Assembly: GCF_010119975.1 (NCBI RefSeq) | Contig: NZ_CP048222.1 | Location: 5,494,501-5,558,500, forward strand | Length of the DNA: 64,000 nt | Reading direction: 5' to 3' | DNA from: Rhodocytophaga rosea | GTDB taxonomy: Bacteria > Bacteroidota > Bacteroidia > Cytophagales > 172606-1 | In this document: in pieces, positions 45,604 to 52,857 of the stretch | Layout: each line of letters opens with the position of its first letter | Position numbering within the stretch: the stretch's first letter is position 1 | Notes under the pieces: model-generated | What the model was told of the DNA's origin: nothing | Databases searched by the model: none | What the model saw: only the letters and a program-made list of their open reading frames with translations | Made by a program: the position numbers and the translations under genes

Positions 45604-46080
45604 ATGAGAAATTTATTCATGAATTTTTCTAATATAATTCTTGTAGTACTACTTTTTATGCACAGCCTAAAAGCTCAAGATACCCAAAAAAAATTGTCCG
45701 ATAAATTAAATATCGTACATGCATATGTAGGCCTTATAGAATACAATGTTAATTATGAACGAAATATATTTCTGCGCCCAAAATCATCAAGCAATCTGCG
45801 ATTAGGTGTTGGTCATGGAATGTTTCTTGTTGCCGGAGAGGGGTATTATATGAATGGTGCGTTTGTTCATTTATTTGGAGCTAAGAATTCTCATTTTGAG
45901 ATTAATGCCGGCGTGAAATACATGCTGACAAACAGTATCTCAGACCCTCCATTTTCAGACCAGCTATTACCCGATATTTTTCTAGGTTACCGGTTTCAAA
46001 AACCTACAGGAGGTTTGATTTTCCGGGCAGGAATCAATTATCTGACACTCCTAAACATAGGAATTGGCTACGCATTTTAA
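45604..46080 (+). CDS. Small outer-membrane-type protein, paralogue 2
   Basis: 158 residues from the ATG at 45604; the frame opens earlier at 45538, but the signal peptide MRNLFMNFSNIILVVLLFMHSLKAQ fixes the start. The mature part shares the NVNYERNI and LGYRFQKPTGGLIFRAGINYL blocks with the gene at 44331 and ends in GIGYAF, a barrel-like C-terminus. The two are divergent paralogues, not a recent duplication. Function unknown. Confidence 0.75.
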   Translation: MRNLFMNFSNIILVVLLFMHSLKAQDTQKKLSDKLNIVHAYVGLIEYNVNYERNIFLRPKSSSNLRLGVGHGMFLVAGEGYYMNGAFVHLFGAKNSHFEINAGVKYMLTNSISDPPFSDQLLPDIFLGYRFQKPTGGLIFRAGINYLTLLNIGIGYAF

Positions 46081-46196
46081 AATGATTACGAATCAACAAT
46101 TAAAAAGTAACTGATTTCAACTCGCTTGTGAAAGCCAGCCGCCAAGCGTGCATTTGCAATAGCATGAGTGACAGAATACATGTATACTACAAAACT

Positions 46197-46907
46197 TTAT
46201 TTTGCTTTATTATACCCGCTCAGGCACTCACGAAATGGTTTGCCCTGATTATAAATGCAATCACAAAATTCTTCGCAGGCTTTTGGACTACGATTGCCAC
46301 CACATCCATTTCTGCATTCCAATTCGGAATTACCAGGCCTGATGTCGTATAGAAAATGGTTGATAACTACTACGGCAGCTATGATCGCTACAACACACCC
46401 GAAAAACACGAACGGAAATTTACTGCTCCATTGTTTTTTCCTTGCTGCGGAATCATCTTGTTTAATTTGTTTGAATGGCAAAATAAATTGTATCCGGTTG
46501 TAGTGCCAGCATAATAAGTATAAATTGGCCAGCACCATTAATGTTGTGATACGGGTGCCTTCAAACCGGACTGCATATGCCAGGATACAAATATTGAGGA
46601 TAATGGGGAAAGACATTAATGCCCCCAGAAGAGCCGTTCTCGGAATAAGCAACAAAAGCGCAATTAGCAACTGCGAAATACCGATAAAGGTGTAGTAGAA
46701 TTCTGTGTAATAGAGTGCTTCCAAATAGTGCCCCAGCGGATGATTAACGGATAAGCCACTGGCAAACTGTTCTCCCATAATTTTTACATATCCTGATGGA
46801 ATAAAGCCCAGAGCCAGCACAATACGACAGAAAATGGCAAAATAATGAAACCATTTGTTGCTCTTGGCTTCATTATACATCCGGGTAAGCTTGCCAGAAA
46901 TATTCAT
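46197..46907 (-). CDS. DoxX-family membrane protein with cysteine-rich C-terminal tail
   Basis: 236 residues. Four membrane segments in the first 140 residues with the DoxX-like start CRIVLALGFIPSGYVKIMGEQFA and LIALLLLIPRTALLGALMS, then a fifth membrane segment (about 165-185). After it comes a 45-residue tail with six cysteines: CRNGC, then ACEEFCDC and REC. That tail is not part of standard DoxX proteins and could bind metal or form disulfides outside the membrane. It stands alone in a gene-poor stretch. Confidence 0.8.
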   Translation of the reverse strand: MNISGKLTRMYNEAKSNKWFHYFAIFCRIVLALGFIPSGYVKIMGEQFASGLSVNHPLGHYLEALYYTEFYYTFIGISQLLIALLLLIPRTALLGALMSFPIILNICILAYAVRFEGTRITTLMVLANLYLLCWHYNRIQFILPFKQIKQDDSAARKKQWSSKFPFVFFGCVVAIIAAVVVINHFLYDIRPGNSELECRNGCGGNRSPKACEEFCDCIYNQGKPFRECLSGYNKAK

Positions 46908-47562
46908 AGAATAAAAGTTAAGTTATTGGCCACCAATAGCTTTGTATCCCATCTGTTTTCCTTCCGTCAAATCGTTAATAAGTATTTGTAAAGTACTTTG
47001 AATTACAAAGTAAATAAAAATAAATTATAATTAGTGCAGGAAGAGAATATTTTTAATTTGACACTTTACCTTGTAAAACACAAGCAACCTGAAACGGTAG
47101 CGTTCATTATATGGGAAGGCTGTATATAATTGAAAGCTCGAGGAAATGAAAATAAGTATTATTTACTTATTGCTGGTAATATTGATTTTGATCACGTGAA
47201 CCAATAACAAAAAGGGGTGGAAATTACTATACCAATATCAGCACTGAAAATTAGACAATGACAAGCAGCTATTCCTAAGTGAACGGGCTGAAAATGTATT
47301 ACGAAATGTACGGTCAGGGAAGCCTGATCGTTTTAATTCACGGTGGTGGTTCAACCATTTAAATTTTGAATGAAAAGCTTTTAAACAAGCAGAAAACTAA
47401 ATAAAAAATCGCAGGCAAGGGCGATTCTAAATACAAATGTGGATTTAGCTTTCAGAAATCAACATTTGTTTTGGCCAGTGAATAACAAATACTGCCACAA
47501 TATCAAGCTCTATCCGTTAACAATTATTGTATAAACAACTTCCATAACTAAATAAACAAGCG
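46908..47562. other. Gene-poor 655-bp stretch with a hydrolase relic
   Basis: Very AT-rich. The only recognisable content is the alpha/beta-hydrolase remnant at 47146-47362. No terminator or consensus promoter was identified. Confidence 0.5.
47146..47362 (+). pseudogene. Remnant of an exported alpha/beta-hydrolase gene
   Basis: The ATG at 47146, after a GAGGAA purine run, opens a signal-peptide-like frame (MKISIIYLLLVILILIT) that stops at codon 18. Further on, 47279-47362 encodes NGLKMYYEMYGQGSLIVLIHGGGSTI, the start of an alpha/beta hydrolase: the cofactor-free NGLxxYYExYGxG opening and the HGGG oxyanion segment. It then stops. The nucleophile elbow and the rest are absent. At least two stops or frameshifts and a large 3' loss mark it as dead. 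Confidence 0.7.
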
Positions 47563-47973
47563 ATGAACAACCAGATCGAATTTATTAACCCCGACGAGTT
47601 ACTTAAAAACCCTGCATTTTCTCAGATTGCCATTACAAAAGGAAATGGCCATACAATTTACATTGGCGGGCAAAATGCTATAACGAAAGACCTGGAAATA
47701 ATTGGAAAAGGTGATATTGCCTTACAAACTGAGTACGCATTAAAGAACATAGAAACTGCTCTGAAGTCCTGCGGTGCAACTTTAGACGACCTGTTTAAAT
47801 TGACAATTTATATTGTACAAGGTCAGGATCTACGAAAAGGTTTTGAAGGCGCACAGAGTTTTATAAAAAAATTAAAAAATCCGCCTGTTATTTCCGGAAT
47901 TGTGGTGGCAGGTTTGGCTAACCCCGATTATTTAGTGGAAATTGAAGCGGTTGCCTTCAAAAGAGAAAAGTAA
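47563..47973 (+). CDS. RidA family protein
   Basis: 136 residues, family length. RidA enzymes hydrolyse reactive enamines and imines from PLP enzymes to ketones. Seen: GHTIYIGGQNAITKDLEIIGKGDIALQTEYALKNI in segments, DDLFKLTIYIVQGQD and the end PDYLVEIEAVA with the conserved Glu. The canonical arginine near residue 105 (PARxTV in active members) is not evident; here PPVISGIVVAGL occupies that region, so it may be one of the RidA subfamilies lacking deaminase activity. An isolated gene in the accessory stretch. Confidence 0.88.
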   Translation: MNNQIEFINPDELLKNPAFSQIAITKGNGHTIYIGGQNAITKDLEIIGKGDIALQTEYALKNIETALKSCGATLDDLFKLTIYIVQGQDLRKGFEGAQSFIKKLKNPPVISGIVVAGLANPDYLVEIEAVAFKREK

Positions 47974-48284
47974 ATATAGAAAAGTAAGCCATGCGAACGG
48001 AGCAACTTTTAACTAAGCCTTATATCTAAATCTGATAATACTTTTTCACATTCAGCATGTGCTGAACGGCTCCAGGCGGAGAAGCGAAAGTATAGATTTA
48101 CCACTAGAGAAAATACTTTAAGAACTGAATAAGAAGCAACTAATTGCTACCGGGATATTTGTCTAATGGCCAACAGGTGTCTATTGCTGCCATATCGCTA
48201 GTACATAATTCCATAGCAGTAGTTTTACAGAACTCTCAATTCCCGTAATACCTAAAATATTTGAATCAGTTTTGACGACTACAT
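47974..48284. other. Intergenic region with a 16-bp palindrome
   Basis: 311 bp between ridA and the AraC regulator. TTCAGCATGTGCTGAA (48051-48066) is a palindrome with 7-bp arms and a 2-nt centre. It could be a regulator site for the AraC gene 219 bp downstream. No other feature was seen. Confidence 0.4.
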
Positions 48285-49208
48285 ATGCCTCACCAGACAT
48301 TAGATAGCAAAAATATTGACACACTCCGCAATATTCCTGACCTTATCCCAGTATACCGTGAATATTATGAAGATTGGAACATTCGTGTATTTGACAGGAA
48401 AAAGCACGAATGCAGAAACTACGTATCTCCTAACAGGCGAGAATTTTTTAAAATACTTTTGATCACCGAAGGCATTGGTGTTTTTACAATCGGATTAAAT
48501 ACTTATTATATTGAAAAGCCGGCTATCTTATTTATCCATCCAAATGATATCATTTCCTGGAAGAATCTTTCCGAAAAAAACAGGGGTTTTTATTGCTTAT
48601 TTAAAAAAGCATTCCTGAACGAACATACGCAACTAAAAACAGCTATTGATAAGTACGATTTATTTACAGATAAAGCTAAAAGCATTATCTCGTTAAATGA
48701 GGTTGAAGCATCCAGGTTAGAATCTATTTTTATTAAGCTCTATGAAGAAGAGTTGTCAGGAAACAAATTCAGCGAAGATTCGATGCAGGCTTATGTACAG
48801 GTATTATTGATTGAAAGCATCAAAATTGGCAACTATCCCAAACCAGATAATGTATCGGATGAATACAAATACATTCACCAGTTTTTTCAACTGCTGGAAC
48901 GGGAAACAACTAATATTAATTATACCACACCCATTCGTATCAAAACAGCAAAAGAATTTGCAGCCAGTTTATCGGTTCATCCCAATTATTTAAATGCATT
49001 GCTTAAAAAGCATACGGGACAAAATGTAAGTACGCATATTCGCAGCCGCTTGCTTGAAGAAACCAAAATTTTGCTGGTTCAAACGGATTGGAGTTTACAG
49101 GAAATCGGCTATAGTATTGGCTTTGCTGACCAACCTAATTTTAATTTGTTTTTCAAGAAAAACACTGGTATTACTCCTTCTGAATTCAGGAAAAGCTACC
49201 ATCTTTGA
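48285..49208 (+). CDS. AraC-family transcriptional regulator
   Basis: 307 residues. A cupin-like N-terminal sensing domain (about 20-170) and a C-terminal double-HTH AraC domain: FAASLSVHPNYLNALLKKHTGQNVSTHI (about 225-252) and WSLQEIGYSIGFADQPNFNLFFKKNTGITPSEFR (about 267-300). It likely controls the VOC gene that begins 79 nt after its stop, or itself. The N-terminal ligand cannot be inferred. Confidence 0.92.
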   Translation: MPHQTLDSKNIDTLRNIPDLIPVYREYYEDWNIRVFDRKKHECRNYVSPNRREFFKILLITEGIGVFTIGLNTYYIEKPAILFIHPNDIISWKNLSEKNRGFYCLFKKAFLNEHTQLKTAIDKYDLFTDKAKSIISLNEVEASRLESIFIKLYEEELSGNKFSEDSMQAYVQVLLIESIKIGNYPKPDNVSDEYKYIHQFFQLLERETTNINYTTPIRIKTAKEFAASLSVHPNYLNALLKKHTGQNVSTHIRSRLLEETKILLVQTDWSLQEIGYSIGFADQPNFNLFFKKNTGITPSEFRKSYHL

Positions 49209-49287
49209 TATTCATAAGATATCCTTTGCTTTCAATATCAGTCCGCCATCAAACTGTTTTCATCTTTGTATCCTAAAGCAAAATAAA

Positions 49288-49743
49288 ATGAAAACAGTAG
49301 TAAACATCCCGGCAGTTAACAGCAACAGCAAATTTTCAAGCATGAAAGGCAGCCATGTAGCCATGAGAGTACCTGACTTTGAAGCAAGCAAAAAATGGTT
49401 TACTGAAAAACTTGATTTTCGGGTTATTCACGAATGGCCTTTTGGCGATCTTAAACTTGCCTATTTAGCACCAGCCACAGACGATAATTTTTGGGTCGAA
49501 CTTCTTGCAGGCGGTACTCCGGATAAACAACCTGATTACAGCGACCTTAATGAGAGCCTTCATCAAGCGGGTTATCATCATTTTTGTATAAACGTTAACA
49601 GCGTTGATGAGACACTGGCTGAATTGCGTAAAAGAGAAGTTACCATTGTAGGCGAACCGTTTGACATTGAAATAATCGGCCGCCGCCTTGCTTTTTTTGC
49701 AGATCCCTGGGGAAACCTTATCGAACTTGCGCAAGTTTTGTAA
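49288..49743 (+). CDS. VOC-family (glyoxalase/dioxygenase-fold) protein
   Basis: 151 residues from the ATG at 49288. The frame is open back to 49054 but that stretch overlaps the AraC gene. Seen: SHVAMRVPDFEASKKWFTEKLDFRVI with a metal-ligand His in HVAM, WVELLAGG with the Glu position, HHFCINVNSVDETLAELR and FFADPWGNLIELAQ with the last Glu. This is the four-strand-pair VOC fold with three of the usual ligands in place. It may detoxify or cleave a small aldehyde or aromatic; the substrate is unknown. Confidence 0.88.
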   Translation: MKTVVNIPAVNSNSKFSSMKGSHVAMRVPDFEASKKWFTEKLDFRVIHEWPFGDLKLAYLAPATDDNFWVELLAGGTPDKQPDYSDLNESLHQAGYHHFCINVNSVDETLAELRKREVTIVGEPFDIEIIGRRLAFFADPWGNLIELAQVL

Positions 49744-49767
49744 TTAAATCACCGCTATCTTCAGAGA

Positions 49768-49800
49768 GACAATCGCCAGGCTTATAGCGGTTGTCTTTTT
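49768..49800 (+). terminator. Terminator of the VOC gene
   Basis: GACAATCGC (49768-49776) pairs with GCGGTTGTC (49787-49795, one G-T pair) and is followed by five T residues, 25 nt past the stop. Confidence 0.75.
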
Positions 49801-49951
49801 AATAACACTTGGTAAGTAGACGACCAAAGCCGCCACTAACATTTATATTGCTCTCAGCAGGGCTTGATGTTGAAACATCAGATATTTGTATCTATGTATT
49901 TTGTTTGGTCTGACGAATTTCTATTTCCACACATTGTAAATACCCAATCAT

Positions 49952-50641
49952 TTATAACTCTCTAATTTTAATATTCCGGAAGTAGATAGGGGCACCGGCA
50001 TGTTTTCCCTGAAAACCAATATGTCCATGGGTAGGTAGTTCGGCTAAGGGTTTGTTGAGCCAGGCAGGAATTTCTGAGCCATCCGGATTAGTTTTGGCAG
50101 AGGTCCATTTGCTCATATCTATCTGGTTCACCTGCTCGCCATTAAGTAAGATATAGATCATTTTATCCTGGCATGTAATCGTATAGCGGTTCCATTCGCC
50201 TGGTTTTTTAACCACTTTATTTTTTGTTGCTCCCTGATGTCCAAAGGCAGCGCCACATTGCCAGCTAGCCGGAGACTTTGCCCATTGTTCGGCATAATCA
50301 TCAGCAATCTGAATTTCTATGGAGTTGGGAATCCAGTTGGAAGTGTCACTGGCATACACAATAACGCCGCTGTTGGTGCCAGGTGCCGTTTTGAATTCAA
50401 GGTCCAGAATAAAATTATCATACGGTTTCGCCGACCAGATGGCCTGGTCTTCTGAAGCAGTAAGTACCCCATTTTCTACAGTCCATATTCCTTTCGGATA
50501 GGCCGCATTGGAAAGATCAGTTGTAAATAAATCGACCCATCCCTTCTGGGAGGTATTGGGATGCTTTTTTGGAGGAACTTGGGCAAAGCAGGAAAAAGTG
50601 ATGCTTGTAAGAATGAAAGCAAGTAGAAAGTATTTTTTCAT
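49952..50641 (-). CDS. Secreted DUF1080 protein (3-keto-disaccharide hydrolase domain)
   Basis: 229 residues. Signal peptide MKKYFLLAFILTSITFSCFAQ. The rest is a single DUF1080 concanavalin-like domain: WVDLFTTDLSNAAYPKG, FILDLEFKTAPGTNSGVIVY, PNSIEIQIADDY and the C-terminal GHIGFQGKHAGAPIYFRNIKIREL, which are family hallmarks. DUF1080 proteins are secreted sugar-active proteins. It is 46 nt downstream of the sugar isomerase gene, which suggests co-transcription. Confidence 0.92.
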   Translation of the reverse strand: MKKYFLLAFILTSITFSCFAQVPPKKHPNTSQKGWVDLFTTDLSNAAYPKGIWTVENGVLTASEDQAIWSAKPYDNFILDLEFKTAPGTNSGVIVYASDTSNWIPNSIEIQIADDYAEQWAKSPASWQCGAAFGHQGATKNKVVKKPGEWNRYTITCQDKMIYILLNGEQVNQIDMSKWTSAKTNPDGSEIPAWLNKPLAELPTHGHIGFQGKHAGAPIYFRNIKIREL

Positions 50642-50687
50642 AGAAAAAGGAATTAGGATGGCTGAATATACTCAGAAAGAATAATTA

Positions 50688-51497
50688 TTAGGAAATAATA
50701 GGCTTCAAATACCGGATGCTTTCTTCTGCCCAGCGGTTTTCTTTTTCAATGATAGCCAGAATATTTTCTTCCGGCGGCGTCCATAACTCTAAAATAGCAC
50801 TCTGGCATTTATTATACGGAGCCAGTTTTTCCAGCAGCCATTCAGTGCGGAGCATTCCTTTTCCAGCCGGGCGGCCTTCCACTACGAATCCCATCATATG
50901 ATACACCCGTTGCACCTGAAAATCTTTTACATGCAGGTTTACCGTATAGGGAGCCAGTATATCAACCACTGTTTCTATACCTTCACCAGCGCCCATCGAA
51001 TTCACCGAATCCAGGCAGATGCCTACCTGTTCTGTACCTAGTTTTTCTATAATGGATGCAAACGTTCGGGCGGTGAAACGGTCGTGGTTTTCAATGGCGA
51101 GTATAATATTACTTTGTTTCAGGTCTGGAATCAAGTCTTCGATCCGGTCAATTATTTCCTGGGGCGAAGGATGAAAGCCTGGGCCATCTACCACAATGCG
51201 CAAAAAAGGGGAACCGAGTTGTTTGGCAATGGCGATATATTGCAGCACAAGTTCTGGAAATAAACCCCGCATACCAATTTCTGTAAAAATTCCCTGATTC
51301 TGGGCAAAAGCCCCTAACTCACGCAAAGCTGAGTCAGCAAATGTATGTAAGGGTAGGTTATCAGCAAATTGTACGCAATATACACCTAAATCTATGGCTT
51401 TTTGAAGCAAAGCTTTGGCATCCATACGTTTTTTCGGCTCTTTGCCAGGTACGCCAATCGCCCAGGTATAGGTATAGGTACTAATGCCAAGTCTCAT
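50688..51497 (-). CDS. Sugar phosphate isomerase/epimerase family protein (TIM barrel)
   Basis: 269 residues. AP-endonuclease-2-like TIM barrel: MRLGISTYTYTWAIG start, ILAIENHDRF (about 132) with metal-ligand Glu, GICLDSVNSMGAG (about 159), VNLHVKDFQ (about 190) and SAILELWTPPEENI (about 238) with the last Glu. Family members include xylose isomerase-like, tagatose and inosose enzymes. It sits before a DUF1080 gene, a common Bacteroidota pairing. The reaction is unknown. Confidence 0.88.
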   Translation of the reverse strand: MRLGISTYTYTWAIGVPGKEPKKRMDAKALLQKAIDLGVYCVQFADNLPLHTFADSALRELGAFAQNQGIFTEIGMRGLFPELVLQYIAIAKQLGSPFLRIVVDGPGFHPSPQEIIDRIEDLIPDLKQSNIILAIENHDRFTARTFASIIEKLGTEQVGICLDSVNSMGAGEGIETVVDILAPYTVNLHVKDFQVQRVYHMMGFVVEGRPAGKGMLRTEWLLEKLAPYNKCQSAILELWTPPEENILAIIEKENRWAEESIRYLKPIIS

Positions 51498-51563
51498 GTA
51501 GGAATTGAAAAGATTGTTTATGGAGGGCAGTATGTAGATACAGAATTAAATTTACGGAGCCTT

Positions 51564-52064
51564 TCAACTTTCGACTATTATCTTTTTAATCTGTTTGTCT
51601 TTTGAAATACTGACTACCAATAACTCATCAGTTAAATCTTCACTAATGGTATAATCGAATATAGCTAAGGTTTCGTCTTCCTTATCTGCATATAAGCCTA
51701 TTCTTGATAAATAAATAGCCGATAAAATCTGGTCTTGCTTTTTGAGTTTTTTGTCGACATTGAGTAGTAATTCATCCATTTCATCTGTTTCTATTTCATC
51801 CTTAACAATTTGTATATAAGAATGAGTAAATCCTTTTTCCTTTAGGTCCTTTTTCAATGCTAAACTGATAGAGATTTCATATTCACTTAAATTATTTAAG
51901 AAATTGTCAACTAGTTCAAATGTTGCGGCATCTGTCTGTTTAGGCTTATCTATGTACAAATCTATAGAAACAATTCTGCCTTTATATTCGATTTCTGACT
52001 CATACCATTCTTCTGCTTTTTCTAAGTCAATCTCCCCAAAATATCTAGAACTATATGTGTGCAT
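51564..52064 (-). CDS. DUF2004-like cytoplasmic protein
   Basis: 166 residues, acidic, soluble. The opening SSRYFGEIDLEKAEEWYESEIEYKGRIVSIDLYI resembles DUF2004 proteins, and a short LLVVSISKDKQIKKIIVES strand closes it. DUF2004 members occur among polymorphic-toxin immunity proteins and elsewhere, but no toxin gene is nearby. Codon choice is more AT-rich than in the sugar genes around it, so it may be a later insertion between araD and the isomerase. Confidence 0.65.
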   Translation of the reverse strand: MHTYSSRYFGEIDLEKAEEWYESEIEYKGRIVSIDLYIDKPKQTDAATFELVDNFLNNLSEYEISISLALKKDLKEKGFTHSYIQIVKDEIETDEMDELLLNVDKKLKKQDQILSAIYLSRIGLYADKEDETLAIFDYTISEDLTDELLVVSISKDKQIKKIIVES

Positions 52065-52112
52065 AAGTTTAATTTTTACATAAATCCGTTTTCTTTTCCT
52101 TTAAATAGAGAA

Positions 52113-52811
52113 CTAATAACTTTGCCCATAATATGCATTTTTGCCATGCTTGCGCTGATAATGTTTGTCAATGAGCGTATCCTTAATAGTGGGGGTAAGC
52201 GGATTAATTTGCAGGGTTAAGTAAGCCATTTTGGCGAGTTCTTCCAGAATCACACTGTTGTAAATGGCTTTTTGTGCATTCTTTCCCCACGTAAACGGCC
52301 CATGACAAGCTACCAGTACCATCTCTACTTCCTCATAAGATACATTTTTAAACACTTCCAGAATCTGGTTTCCGGTTTCTGTTTCATAATCGCCTTTGAT
52401 CATTTCATCTGTCATCACCCCGGTGCAGGGAATATTGCTTACCAGATGGTCGGCATGGGTAGTGCCGAGATTGGGAATAGGACGCATAGCTTGTGCCCAG
52501 GCAGCAGCATAGGTGGAGTGTGTATGCACAATGCTTCCAATCCTGGGAAAGTGATTGTAAAGCAATATATGCGTTTTAGTATCAGAAGAAGGCCGCATAT
52601 GCCCCAACACGATATGTCCCTGCATATCTACAATCACCATATCTTCCGGACGGAGTTCTTCATAGGGTACACCGCTGGGTTTAATGGCAACTACGCCTTT
52701 GTGCCGGTCCACAATGCTGACATTTCCAAAAGTATAGAGCACCAGTTTTTTTTCCGGCAGAAGCATATTCGCCTCAAAACATTCTTCCTGTAAGGTGACA
52801 TATAGGCTCAT
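52113..52811 (-). CDS. araD: L-ribulose-5-phosphate 4-epimerase
   Basis: 232 residues, AraD length. Class II aldolase fold with zinc. Seen: GNVSIVDRHKGVVAIKPSGVPYEEL (about 29), the zinc ligands in HTHSTYAAAWAQA (about 96-108), the GTTHADHL block and, near the end, NPLTPTIKDTLIDKHYQRKHGKNAYYGQ, the AraD-specific C-terminus. Converts L-ribulose-5-P to D-xylulose-5-P. It follows araB by 46 nt in the same transcript; no araA is nearby. Confidence 0.95.
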   Translation of the reverse strand: MSLYVTLQEECFEANMLLPEKKLVLYTFGNVSIVDRHKGVVAIKPSGVPYEELRPEDMVIVDMQGHIVLGHMRPSSDTKTHILLYNHFPRIGSIVHTHSTYAAAWAQAMRPIPNLGTTHADHLVSNIPCTGVMTDEMIKGDYETETGNQILEVFKNVSYEEVEMVLVACHGPFTWGKNAQKAIYNSVILEELAKMAYLTLQINPLTPTIKDTLIDKHYQRKHGKNAYYGQSY

Positions 52812-52857
52812 TTTCTCAAATCTTTAGATACTAGTCATTTGTCTTTTAGGCAATAAA

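Noticed and set aside
49054-49287. 78-residue upstream extension of the VOC protein
   Set aside because: It overlaps the coding sequence of the AraC regulator in another frame and has no VOC similarity.
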